A DNA stretch of 64,000 nucleotides from the NCBI GenBank assembly GCA_016708025.1, contig JADJGQ010000001.1:1116001-1180000 (forward strand), given 5' to 3'. Position numbers and translations under genes: made by a program. Under the pieces are notes generated by a model, which saw only the letters and a list, made by a program, of their open reading frames with translations, searched no databases and was not told where the DNA came from. Source of the stretch: a bacterium. Its GTDB lineage: Bacteria; Zixibacteria; MSB-5A5; GN15; FEB-12. Below, in pieces: positions 10,149-19,447 of this stretch (positions are counted from its first letter, which is position 1; the number at the start of each line of letters is the position of its first letter).

Positions 10149-10450
10149 CTGGTTCCTTCTGGGCTGACGGGCTCTGCCGGAGTGTCCGGCTGGCAGTATA
10201 TACGCGTTGGTGGGCCGACTGGCTACAAGAATCAGCGCGAAAACGGTCGGTAGCGGGCTTGTTTCGGCCGGCTAACCCAGTAAAATACTTGACTTTATTG
10301 GTCCACAAACTATCTTATGAGTAAGCAAGTACCTATGCTTCGACCGACTCCAGACTGGGCGACTCGCGGATACCCGGCGGCATCGATCGTTTTACCGCAA
10401 AACTACTATCAAACATTAACGCCTCGCTCCACACGTGGAGAGATTGTGAC
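10149..10450. other. Divergent intergenic region
   Basis: About 300 bases between the SpoIIE-type phosphatase gene and the secreted repeat-protein gene. It contains one recognisable plus-strand promoter (10289-10316) and a GGAGAG ribosome-binding site at about 10437 for the gene starting at 10451. No small gene, RNA or repeat was recognised. Confidence 0.5.
10289..10316 (+). promoter_or_regulatory. Promoter TTGACT-N16-TATCTT
   Basis: A -35 like TTGACT and -10 like TATCTT are separated by 16 bases, about 135 bases upstream of the gene at 10451. The same -10 hexamer and spacing recur at 44773 and 55725 in this window, which strengthens the call. Confidence 0.6.
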
Positions 10451-13156
10451 ATGATGGACCAGATGAAAGTCGTACGAACTATCCTCCTGCTGCTACTCCT
10501 GCTGACTGTTTCATCGATAGCCCAGACACGGCAAGAGACTCTCGACGCAGATACCTCGGCAATGCGGATCCCAGCCGGACAGAACCTTCAGGCGATGTTT
10601 GATTCGCTCGGATATGACATCAACGTGCTGGAGGATGAGACCGGCCAGGAGCTGTTCTGTGCCAGCGGTAATATGGCGGTCAGAGTTTTGGGGAAGCGGA
10701 CTGCATACTCGACCAAAGCATCTTTTGGTTATTATGCTGAAGGTGACATAAACTCATTTATCCCATTCGGTGGCTATCAGTCAGCTATCAACGACAGTTT
10801 TGAGGTCGCGATCGGGCTGGAGGGGCTGTTCGGGTTTTACCTTCGACCGGCGGTGACCTCGAACAACGATTTCTGGTTCTCTGAGACGGCACTGAACCCT
10901 GATGGTGTGGACCATGTCTGGGTATTTGAGACGGGGATCACGGGCGAGTATATCGTCGCGTTCGAGGATGTCTCGGGTGGGGGCGATTTGGATTATGACG
11001 AGTTGGTTCTCAAGATAGGATTTTCTGACGCAGACGGCGACGCTCTGTTGGCGGGTTGCGACAATTGCCCGGGAATCGCCAACCCGGATCAGATTGACAT
11101 GGACAGTGACGGGGTTGGGGACGCCTGTGACAATTGTCCAGAGTACTTTAATCCCGAGCAAGGGGATGCGGATGGCGACGGGATAGGCGACTACTGCGAA
11201 CTTCCCTTTGAGCCGGGCGATCAATTTCAAGCGGATATGCTGTATGTCCAGTCGGCCGATCTCGATTTTGACAATCGGATCGACATTGTGTATACGGGGA
11301 GCCAGTCAGAGAGCCTGTATGTGGCATTCGGGCAATCCGGAGGAGGATTCGAGGATCCGATCGGGTTGTTGAGAGTGACCGGCGCGCCAGTCGCGATCAC
11401 TCATCTCAATGGCGATACGCTGTTAGATATCGCTGTGAATGGTGCGGGGGTTTTCTATCGGTTATTCAATCAATCTAACCGTCAGTTTGATTTGGATTCT
11501 ATCTCATTGGGTGGGCCGGTGAATCGTCCGTTGGACGTCGCGGCATTTGGTTCGACCATGGCATTCGGCTACTTTGATACGGACACCTATATGGATATCG
11601 TGCTGAGCCCAAGCTTCCTGTTACATGGGGCGGCTGAGGGGTCACCCATGCAGTCCGGCGCCCTCCCCTTCAGTTTTCTGGCTGTGGACGGAGCCGATCT
11701 CAACGGGGATCTGTTTGATGATCTGGCGACCGTGACGTCCTCGGCGCTTGAATTGCGCCGAAACATGGGTAACGGCAGTTTTGAGTTGTCACAGTCGATA
11801 GCGCTCATTGGAGGTTATACCGGAGCATTTGTACAATCGAATGTCGATTTTAATGGAGATGGATTGACGGATATTGCGCTGGTCACCTCGCTGGTTGACA
11901 GTGTCAACTCAACCAGCCACCTGGTTATCGCATTGGGGGATGGTAATGGTTCTACGTTGAGCACGCAGACCATGACGGTGGATGGCCTGGCAACCAGTCT
12001 AGCGGTGACCGATATTGATCGCGACAACGATCAGGATATATCGGTAGTCAATGCCCGGACAGGTGGGCTGGATGTGTTCATCAATGATGGGACCGGGATG
12101 TTGGAGTACGCGGCGACGGTTCCGCTGTCCAGCCAGCAGCAAGCCTTCCAGGCGCTGGCGACGGCAGATTTTGACCGCGACGGCAACCCCGATTTTGTGA
12201 CTGGCGGAACCAACACGCCAGTCGTGTTGGCCTTGAACGGACTTCCCGATTTCTCACTGCTGGCAGATGAAATGGTAACTTCGTCGCTGGGTGATTATGA
12301 TGTTCGGGTAATCAACCCGCATGGGTTTGTGATCTCTCGGAATTTCCAGACAGTGGCCGGTGCGGCCGCCTGGCGATTGGATGTCAATCAGGATGGAAAG
12401 CTGGATGTGCGTCTGTTTGACTACAATCTGGAGTATGGCGAATACAAGCTGATCATCAAGCCTATCGACGACGGCAGTGCTTCGGGTGGCGGAGGTTCAA
12501 ATTTCACCCAGGATATTCGGATCGACGGCACTCAACAGATCAAGTTATTCTCGGATTATGGCGGCGCGGTCAGCGGGACGATGCGGACGGACCCCTCGGC
12601 GGGTGACAGTATCGTTTTCTATTATACCGTGGAGCCGGTATCCTCCATTTGGCCGCCGAACGGCGTCGCAGTAAACAAAACCCGTCCGCAGGTTGAGTGG
12701 GTATTATTGGAGGGATTGGGCAATAATCCGGTCTCTTACCAGTTGCAGTTGGACAAGTACCACGATTTCCGCTCGCCGATATACGATACGACGGGGCTGA
12801 CAGAGCCGCAATTTGACCTTCCGGCGCCGCTGGGGAAAGACTCGGTCTATTACTGGCGGGTGCGGTCGTTTGACGGAGTCGCATGGTCGGAGTATTCGCG
12901 GACGTTTGCCCTGTATATTGTCGGGACCTGCTGTGAGTTCTCGCTCGGGAATGTTGATGGCATCGGTGGAGTGGATATTTCCGACCTGAGTATTCTGATC
13001 GCGTACCTGACGTCGCCACAGGGGACGGTGACTTTCCCTTGTCCTGAAGCGGCAGGATTGGCGAGAACGCGCCAGGTTGATCTGGTGGATCTGTCGTTGG
13101 TCATATCGTATTTGTTGGGCGGGCCGGGTCAGGCGCCACTTCCGAGCTGTCCGTAA
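10451..13156 (+). CDS. Secreted DUF4114 / thrombospondin-3 / FG-GAP repeat protein with dockerin-like C-terminus
   Basis: A 901-residue exported protein with no recognised enzyme domain. Domains in order: signal peptide (about 1-25); a DUF4114-like region ending near residue 195 with VFETGITGEYIVAFEDVSGGG; calcium-binding thrombospondin type 3 repeats (about 195-255, DADGD, CDNCPG, DMDSDGVGDACDNCP); many FG-GAP/VCBS-like units predicted to fold as a propeller (about 265-600, such as SADLDFDNRIDIVYTG and ADFDRDGNPDFVTGG); a fibronectin-like segment (about 730-825); and two dockerin-like calcium loops at the end (GNVDGIGGVDISDLSILI and QVDLVDLSLVISYLL). The ATG at 10451 has a GGAGAG site upstream. 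Likely a cell-surface or secreted adhesion or display protein; the role is inferred from architecture only. Confidence 0.8.
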   Translation: MMDQMKVVRTILLLLLLLTVSSIAQTRQETLDADTSAMRIPAGQNLQAMFDSLGYDINVLEDETGQELFCASGNMAVRVLGKRTAYSTKASFGYYAEGDINSFIPFGGYQSAINDSFEVAIGLEGLFGFYLRPAVTSNNDFWFSETALNPDGVDHVWVFETGITGEYIVAFEDVSGGGDLDYDELVLKIGFSDADGDALLAGCDNCPGIANPDQIDMDSDGVGDACDNCPEYFNPEQGDADGDGIGDYCELPFEPGDQFQADMLYVQSADLDFDNRIDIVYTGSQSESLYVAFGQSGGGFEDPIGLLRVTGAPVAITHLNGDTLLDIAVNGAGVFYRLFNQSNRQFDLDSISLGGPVNRPLDVAAFGSTMAFGYFDTDTYMDIVLSPSFLLHGAAEGSPMQSGALPFSFLAVDGADLNGDLFDDLATVTSSALELRRNMGNGSFELSQSIALIGGYTGAFVQSNVDFNGDGLTDIALVTSLVDSVNSTSHLVIALGDGNGSTLSTQTMTVDGLATSLAVTDIDRDNDQDISVVNARTGGLDVFINDGTGMLEYAATVPLSSQQQAFQALATADFDRDGNPDFVTGGTNTPVVLALNGLPDFSLLADEMVTSSLGDYDVRVINPHGFVISRNFQTVAGAAAWRLDVNQDGKLDVRLFDYNLEYGEYKLIIKPIDDGSASGGGGSNFTQDIRIDGTQQIKLFSDYGGAVSGTMRTDPSAGDSIVFYYTVEPVSSIWPPNGVAVNKTRPQVEWVLLEGLGNNPVSYQLQLDKYHDFRSPIYDTTGLTEPQFDLPAPLGKDSVYYWRVRSFDGVAWSEYSRTFALYIVGTCCEFSLGNVDGIGGVDISDLSILIAYLTSPQGTVTFPCPEAAGLARTRQVDLVDLSLVISYLLGGPGQAPLPSCP

Positions 13157-13186
13157 GCGACATCTCCCCCGCTCTCGTAGATTTGC

Positions 13187-13219
13187 AGAACCCCGGCCAT
13201 ACGACCGGGGTTCTTTGTT
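13187..13219 (+). terminator. Rho-independent terminator
   Basis: A perfect 10-bp stem AGAACCCCGG / CCGGGGTTCT with an 8-base loop, then TTGTTG. It lies about 30 bases after the stop of the repeat-protein gene. Confidence 0.75.
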
Positions 13220-13300
13220 GTAGTTGCCTCCGTTAAGGGTAGCGGTATATTTGATAGTTATCCATAAGATCGATCAATTAGCGGGAAATAGCGGATAGAG

Positions 13301-15703
13301 ATGTTAGCAACAGGTAGTAGTTTCGGGCCGTATACGATCCTCTCAGCGCTCGGCGAGGGTGGAATGGGGATGGTCTATGAAGCGATGGATAGTCGGCTGG
13401 ACCGGGTGGTCGCGCTCAAGCTGATCCGGGCCGATCTGGCTCGCGATACGGAATACCGGACGCGGCTGGCGGATGAAGCTAAGCGGGCCGCCAGAATCAA
13501 TTCGCCATATGTGGTGAAGGTCTGGGAACATGGGGAGATCGATGATCATCCATACATAGCGCTCGAATTCATAGCCGGACCATCGTTGCGGGAGGCCACC
13601 TACGACCTGACGATGGAGCAGAAGTTTCAGATAGCCGAGCAGATAGCGCGCGGACTTCAGGCGGCACATGCCGAGAATCTTATTCACCGTGATCTCAAGC
13701 CGGAGAATATCAAACTGACCAAGGAGTTTGAGGCCCGCATTCTCGACTTTGGATTGGCGAAGGTGGTTTCATCCAATGCGGTGGATGCCCAGGGGAATAT
13801 CGAAGGCACGCTACACTACCTCTCCCCCGAACAGATAAACTCAGATGCGCTGACGGTCGGGTCCGACATTTTTGCTTACGGTACGCTTCTTTATGAGCTG
13901 TTTCTAGGGATACGGCCATTTGAGGGGCCCTATCCGGCGGCAATCATATATTCGATCCTTCATGAGGATCCGGTCTCGCCCAGAGCAGTCGAGGGATCGA
14001 TTCCGGAATGGCTGGAACAGATCATCCTCAAGGCGCTGGCCAAGCGAGTTGAGGACCGTCACCAGGGGATGCAGGCGATACTGGATGCGTTTGCGGCCGT
14101 CCGTGGGGCAAGTACGCTTGTATCCGGCGATAGCCCGGTCAAATCGAAAAAAAGCATCACAGTGGTAGATATCAAGAATCTGTCGGGCGATCCGCAGTGG
14201 GATTATTTCTGCGAGGGGTTCACCGATGATGTCATTAACGAGGTATCGCGACGGACGGACCTGATCGTAGCGGCGGAGCCATCGACTTCCTTGCAGCGAA
14301 ACGTGAAAGAGATGTTCGTCAAATTCCGGTCGGACTATATCCTGATCGGATCGATCCTGCGGTGGCAGGAGCAGGTCAAGCTGACGCTTTCCGTCTATGG
14401 CGATGGCGGCAATCGAGTAGTGGTCTCGCACAAGTATGAGGGGTTGGCGGCGGGGATATTTGAGTTGCTTTCGAAAGCGGCAAGCGATGTATCTGACTCG
14501 CTGGCCAAAGAGACGGGAGCCGAGGCGATCGAGATCGAGGATTATCTCAAGACCGATATCTCGGCATACGACTATTACCTCAAGGGGAAGAGTTACTACG
14601 CGACGAGTCGCCCTGAAGATCTGACCTTTGCCGAGTCAATGTATAAGAAGGCGTTGGAGATCGATCCGCAGTTGGCGGTTGCCTGTGCGGGGCTGGCCGA
14701 TGTCTACTCGTTTCAGTATATGGCCTACTATGATCGGACCCCGGCAAAGATCGAGCAGGCTCGGATTCAGGCGACGCGGGCGATCACCATCTCCCCTGCG
14801 CTTCCTGAGGCACACCGCTCGCTCGGTCGGGTCTACATGTTCTCGGGAGAGTTGGACAAGGCCGAGGAATCATTTCAAGCGGCGGTGGCGCACAATCCCA
14901 AGTATGGAATTGGGTATCGGACTTTAGCATGGCTGAAGCTTGGACAAGGGAGGCTGGAAGAAGCGACTCAATGGGCGCGCAAATCACTGGAACTTTCGCC
15001 TACCGATCTGGAGACCCTGCTCCTTCTCGGCATGCTCAATCTGGATCAACGAAAATATACAGTCGCGATGGCGACATTGCAGCGCGCGATCGAACTGGGA
15101 CCTGACTATGGACGTGCGTATCACCTGCTTGGGGTGGTCTATCTGAAATTGGGAGTGCTGGAGTTGGCGCTGGAAAACTTCCTGCATGCGGTGCGCTACA
15201 AAGGAGACCCCAATTCGGCAATCGATGCCGGATATGTTTATTTGGTGCAGCGTCAGTATGACAAGGCGAGACAGTATTTCGAGGAGTCGATTGCGGCCGG
15301 GAATCTGGTCTTTGCGGCAAGGTATTATCTGGGATATCTGCACCTGATCCAGGGTCGGGAGGCAGAAGCGGGGGCGTTGTTTGCACAGTCGATCGCCGAT
15401 GGTGCTCCGCATGGGGATGAGACGGGAGTCGATCCGCACACGCTTGTCTTTCGAGCGATGGCGCTGGCGGCCTCGGGGGAAAATGACAAGGCGGTCGAGT
15501 TGGTCAAGGCGCTGGAACAGGATGTCCGGATCGATGGTGAGGTGATGCAGAATCTTGCCCGCACTCAAGCGTTGCTGGGAGATCAAAGTGCGGCACGCGG
15601 TCTGTTGGAGCGGGCGTATGTGGCGGCTGCCGGACCGACGGAAAAGGAGGTGAGGTTCGACCCTCACTTCACCGCAATGATGGCGACCTCTGAGGCATCG
15701 TAG
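13301..15703 (+). CDS. Ser/Thr protein kinase with TolB/FlgO-like middle domain and TPR repeats
   Basis: An 800-residue cytoplasmic Hanks-type kinase. The catalytic domain (about 8-270) has the glycine loop LGEGGMGMVYEA, the lysine in VALKLI, HRDLKPENI, DFGLAKV and the LSPEQ activation-segment motif, so it should be active. Residues about 285-410 (ITVVDIKNLSGDPQWDYFCEGF, then YILIGSILRW) resemble the TolB/FlgO-like sensor fold often found C-terminal to bacterial kinases and cyclases. From about 425 onwards come roughly eight TPR units for protein binding. No transmembrane helix was seen. The gene stands alone after a terminator; substrates are unknown. Confidence 0.9.
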   Translation: MLATGSSFGPYTILSALGEGGMGMVYEAMDSRLDRVVALKLIRADLARDTEYRTRLADEAKRAARINSPYVVKVWEHGEIDDHPYIALEFIAGPSLREATYDLTMEQKFQIAEQIARGLQAAHAENLIHRDLKPENIKLTKEFEARILDFGLAKVVSSNAVDAQGNIEGTLHYLSPEQINSDALTVGSDIFAYGTLLYELFLGIRPFEGPYPAAIIYSILHEDPVSPRAVEGSIPEWLEQIILKALAKRVEDRHQGMQAILDAFAAVRGASTLVSGDSPVKSKKSITVVDIKNLSGDPQWDYFCEGFTDDVINEVSRRTDLIVAAEPSTSLQRNVKEMFVKFRSDYILIGSILRWQEQVKLTLSVYGDGGNRVVVSHKYEGLAAGIFELLSKAASDVSDSLAKETGAEAIEIEDYLKTDISAYDYYLKGKSYYATSRPEDLTFAESMYKKALEIDPQLAVACAGLADVYSFQYMAYYDRTPAKIEQARIQATRAITISPALPEAHRSLGRVYMFSGELDKAEESFQAAVAHNPKYGIGYRTLAWLKLGQGRLEEATQWARKSLELSPTDLETLLLLGMLNLDQRKYTVAMATLQRAIELGPDYGRAYHLLGVVYLKLGVLELALENFLHAVRYKGDPNSAIDAGYVYLVQRQYDKARQYFEESIAAGNLVFAARYYLGYLHLIQGREAEAGALFAQSIADGAPHGDETGVDPHTLVFRAMALAASGENDKAVELVKALEQDVRIDGEVMQNLARTQALLGDQSAARGLLERAYVAAAGPTEKEVRFDPHFTAMMATSEAS

Positions 15704-15818
15704 CCCAGATCCTGCATTTCATGCTCAGATATCACTTGAATATCCCCCAGTTATGGATGTATTCTTAGGTGTGACCTACCGGGAATTCTACAAACTCAAA
15801 CTGTCGGAAACAGAACCC

Positions 15819-18800
15819 ATGAAGCAGTTAGTGACCTTATGCCTGCTGGTGATCGCGCTGGCGATGCCAACTTTGGCGGCCGATCTCAGTTACTCCAATT
15901 TGACGCCGGAGCAGACGATCTCGGAGTTTCGTTGTGAGGCGGTCTACACCAATGCTGACCAGAAGCGAATCGGGGCTCGTTTCCGCCATATCCCGAGCGG
16001 ATTCGTGCTGGACCTGGTGTCGATCCAGTCATTGCCGCAGGTATTCATCTGGGTGAATTCGCTTCCCCCGTCAGACCAGGGTGAGCCGCATACCTGTGAG
16101 CATCTGCTGTTGGGAAAAGGGACCGTAGGGCGGTATGTCGCGTCGCTTGAAGATATGTCTCTGACCTCCAGTTCGGCGTTCACGATGCAGTTGCAGACGT
16201 GTTATCATTCGCACACCGATGCGGGTGCGGATGTCTTCTTTAGGGTCCTCAAAGAGCAGTTGAATGCGATGGTGAATCCGAATTTCTCGGATGAAGAGAT
16301 CCGCCGCGAGGTCTGCAATATGGGGATCAAAGTTGACCAGTCCGATTCTTCGCTGCACCTGGAGGAAAAAGGGACGGTCTATAATGAGATGATCTCGTCG
16401 TTTGAGTCCCCCTGGGGGCCAATGTACTTTGAGATCGACCGACTGGTATATGGGCTCAATCACCCGATGTCCTACTCCTCAGGAGGGTTTCCCGACGCGA
16501 TCCGGACAATGACGCCGGAGGACCTTCGGACTTTCCACAAGAATTCCTATCGGATCAACAATATGGGGGCAATTCTTTCGATCCCGCCGGACATTCCCAT
16601 TGCCGATTGCCTGGGACGGCTGTCGACTATCCTTTCCGAGGTGGATCCAGAAGCAAAGGTTGGTCCAGACCCGATCACGTTGAATGATCGTCTCCCGGTG
16701 CCAAATCCGGCATCGAGCGGGACCATTCGATTGGCGCCGTATCCATCGCAGAAGGCGGACGAGCCGGGACATCTGGTCTTTGCCTGGCCGGCTGTGCAGA
16801 AGCTGTCGCCGGGCGAGCAGTATCTGATGGAGCTCTTGATGGCAACGTTCTCGAGCGATCAGAGTTCGGTGTTGTACAAATCGATGATCGACTCGAAGAG
16901 TCGCAAACTGGACTGCGGGGTGACCTCGATCGGCGGATGGGTCTCGTCGGACCTTGGCCAGCCGGTTTATCTCGCGCTGGAGAATGTCAATCGCGATATG
17001 CTCAATGAGGCCGGGATCGATTCACTTAGGACGTTCATTCTGGGGGAACTGAAAAGTATCGCCGAACTAAAAGCTGATTCACCGGAGTATGGGAAGGTAC
17101 TTGAGGCAGTACGCGGTCGGATGGATGAACGGAAACGGAATCTTCGAGTGTTTCTCAATACTCCTCCCCGCTTTGGATTCCGCGGCACCGGTTCGGAGTG
17201 GCTGGCCCGCGCGTTTCGGTCGTCGCAGCAATCCGGGTTTGAACGGTCACTGGTGTTTGACAATGAATTCGAATTTGTGGAATCCGCCCTGGCCCTACCG
17301 GGGAATGTCTGGGCTCAGTTCATGCGCAAGTGGGGATTGCTTGACGCGAAGCCCTTCGCGGTCGCGGCGGTGGCTGACCCATCAATGCTGACCGCTTCAG
17401 AGCGAGCACGCGAAGCTCGGGTCGAGGCCTTTATAGATGGGCTGAAAGATAAGTACGCGGTGAGTTCCGTGGGTGAGGCGATCGAGAGGTTCAAGGTTGA
17501 ATACGACCAGCAGACAGCATTGATCGACCAGGAAGCGAAGTCGATTCCGATGCCTCCCTTCACCGACGAACCACCTATGACACTCGATGACCACTTGAAA
17601 TTCGCATCCGAGACGCTTCCGGGGGGCGGAGCGCTGGTCAATTCTACTTTTGAGAACATGACAGGCGCTACTGTCGGGTTGGCGTTTCGACTGGATGCCC
17701 TCCCCGAGTCGCTCCTGATGTATATCCCGGCGCTGCCGACGGTGATGTCGGATATTGGGATCGTGCGTGACGGCAAAGCGATCAGTTCCGCGGATGTGCA
17801 GCAGATGCGACGGAAAGAGATCCAGGGGTTGAGTGTCAATTACAGTGTGAATTTCCGTACTGAGCGAGCCGAACTGGTGGCTCGTGCGGCTGGGTCGGAC
17901 TCAATGGAGACGGCACGATCGATAGGATGGCTGGCGTCGGCGTTATTCGAAGCGGATCTGCGCGCTGAGAATCTCCCCCGTTTGCGGGATGCGATCGACC
18001 AGGCGTATGCGCGGACGCGGAATCGGATGCGCGGTTCGGTTGAGGGATGGATCGATTCGCCGGTCAATGCGTACTGGCGGCAGGATAATCCGACATTGCT
18101 GTACGCAGACTGCTTCCTTACCCAGGCACATGCACTGATGAAACTGAAGTGGATGCTTCGGGATGGAGCGACCAACGCGGACAGTAAAGAGTTCGCCGAT
18201 TTTCTGGGTGAACTTGCGGTACGGGCGACAGGTTTGTCGCGAGCTGAGTTGACGGCCCTGCTTACCGCGTTGACTGAGGCAGTCTCGGGAAGCGGCCCAG
18301 CGACGGGCGGTGATGATCTGGCAATGCGGGCTGGGATGCTTGGCGCTGACGCAAAGGCGTCTCTCAAGGAAGCGTTCAGTGATCTTCGGTTTACGGTGTC
18401 CGAGATCCCGGATGCTTCGCTGGGCGGCGATTTCGGGTATCTCTGTCGTGAGATCGCTCAGGGTTATCTGCAACCGGCCGGTGAGGCGCTGGCGGAGATC
18501 AAGGTCGCGCTGGCGCATCTGCTACGGCAGGATAATGTGCGCAGCTTTGTGGTAGGAAGCACGAACGCGCAGGCAATGGTAAAACCCGGGCTCGCGCAAA
18601 TCGTGCAGAAGTTTGGCACAGCACCGAGTCATCGGGTATCGAGCGCCAACAAACCGTTGGTCTTTGATCGACTGAAAGAGCGGAATCCAGAGATCAATCG
18701 TCCGGAGTATGCGGGACTGGTTTTTGAAGATACCCGGGCGGGAGTGTTCTACAATACTGCGGCGTGTGCCAGCTTTGTCGATTCAACCGATGAAACGCTG

Positions 18801-19394
18801 TACAATTTTCTGGCGGCGCGGTTGTATGGCGGAGGCGGGGCACATTCGATGTTCATGAAGACCTGGGGGGCGGGTCTCGCCTACTCGAATGGACTTCGAA
18901 GCAATGAGATGACGGGTCGTATGGTTTACTATGCGGAACGTTGTCCTGAGTTGTCGCAGACGATGCAGTTTGTGGTTAATGAACTGAAGAATGCGCCGAA
19001 TGACCCATCGCTGGCCGAGTATGCGCTGGCGCAGGCATTCTCCATGTCGCGATCCGGTGCGAGCTATGAGTCGCGCGGCGAGGCGATTGCGGCCGACCTG
19101 GCGGATGGGCTTGCACCTGAAGTGGTCGCTCGATTCCGCAAGCGGATGCTTGCTCTGCGACAGAGCGATATGTTCGCACAACAGGTGCAGGCGCGGATGG
19201 AGACTGTGTACGGATTGCTCCTTCCGGGGTATGGACCATCGGCGAAAGAGTCAATTGAGAAGGCCGACGCGCGCTATTTCATTGTCGGGCCGGAAACGCA
19301 ATTCGAATCATATGAGAAGTATTTGAAATCGACGGAGGGTCCTGCGACCACATTGCAGCGCCTGTATCCGCGCGATTTTTGGATCACGAAGTAG
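15819..19394 (+). CDS. Secreted M16C metalloprotease (presequence-protease-like)
   Basis: A large zinc peptidase resembling PreP/falcilysin of family M16C, which degrades peptides inside a closed chamber built from four homologous domains. I start it at the ATG at 15819, which gives a Sec signal MKQLVTLCLLVIALAMPTLAA and has GGAAA upstream; the longer frame from 15753 adds 22 residues without a signal. The inverted zinc motif HTCEH lies at residues 91-95, and the downstream glutamate is probably in TVYNEMISS. The final length of about 1191 residues is long for the family (about 1000). Export suggests it degrades peptides in the periplasm or outside the cell. Confidence 0.87.
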   Translation: MKQLVTLCLLVIALAMPTLAADLSYSNLTPEQTISEFRCEAVYTNADQKRIGARFRHIPSGFVLDLVSIQSLPQVFIWVNSLPPSDQGEPHTCEHLLLGKGTVGRYVASLEDMSLTSSSAFTMQLQTCYHSHTDAGADVFFRVLKEQLNAMVNPNFSDEEIRREVCNMGIKVDQSDSSLHLEEKGTVYNEMISSFESPWGPMYFEIDRLVYGLNHPMSYSSGGFPDAIRTMTPEDLRTFHKNSYRINNMGAILSIPPDIPIADCLGRLSTILSEVDPEAKVGPDPITLNDRLPVPNPASSGTIRLAPYPSQKADEPGHLVFAWPAVQKLSPGEQYLMELLMATFSSDQSSVLYKSMIDSKSRKLDCGVTSIGGWVSSDLGQPVYLALENVNRDMLNEAGIDSLRTFILGELKSIAELKADSPEYGKVLEAVRGRMDERKRNLRVFLNTPPRFGFRGTGSEWLARAFRSSQQSGFERSLVFDNEFEFVESALALPGNVWAQFMRKWGLLDAKPFAVAAVADPSMLTASERAREARVEAFIDGLKDKYAVSSVGEAIERFKVEYDQQTALIDQEAKSIPMPPFTDEPPMTLDDHLKFASETLPGGGALVNSTFENMTGATVGLAFRLDALPESLLMYIPALPTVMSDIGIVRDGKAISSADVQQMRRKEIQGLSVNYSVNFRTERAELVARAAGSDSMETARSIGWLASALFEADLRAENLPRLRDAIDQAYARTRNRMRGSVEGWIDSPVNAYWRQDNPTLLYADCFLTQAHALMKLKWMLRDGATNADSKEFADFLGELAVRATGLSRAELTALLTALTEAVSGSGPATGGDDLAMRAGMLGADAKASLKEAFSDLRFTVSEIPDASLGGDFGYLCREIAQGYLQPAGEALAEIKVALAHLLRQDNVRSFVVGSTNAQAMVKPGLAQIVQKFGTAPSHRVSSANKPLVFDRLKERNPEINRPEYAGLVFEDTRAGVFYNTAACASFVDSTDETLYNFLAARLYGGGGAHSMFMKTWGAGLAYSNGLRSNEMTGRMVYYAERCPELSQTMQFVVNELKNAPNDPSLAEYALAQAFSMSRSGASYESRGEAIAADLADGLAPEVVARFRKRMLALRQSDMFAQQVQARMETVYGLLLPGYGPSAKESIEKADARYFIVGPETQFESYEKYLKSTEGPATTLQRLYPRDFWITK

Positions 19395-19413
19395 ATTTCT
19401 TGAGACAATAAAG

Positions 19414-19443
19414 AAAAGGGCTGTCAGGTGACAGCCCTTTTTG
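19414..19443. terminator. Bidirectional terminator
   Basis: A 12-13 bp stem AAAAGGGCTGTC / GACAGCCCTTTT with a 4-base loop, flanked by A-run and T-run. It sits between the convergent M16C protease and aminotransferase genes and can serve both. Confidence 0.85.
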
Positions 19444-19447
19444 TTTG

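Noticed and set aside
10451..13156. Dockerin tails as evidence for a cellulosome
   Set aside because: No cohesin, scaffoldin or cellulase was seen, and the tails sit on a repeat protein and a protease.
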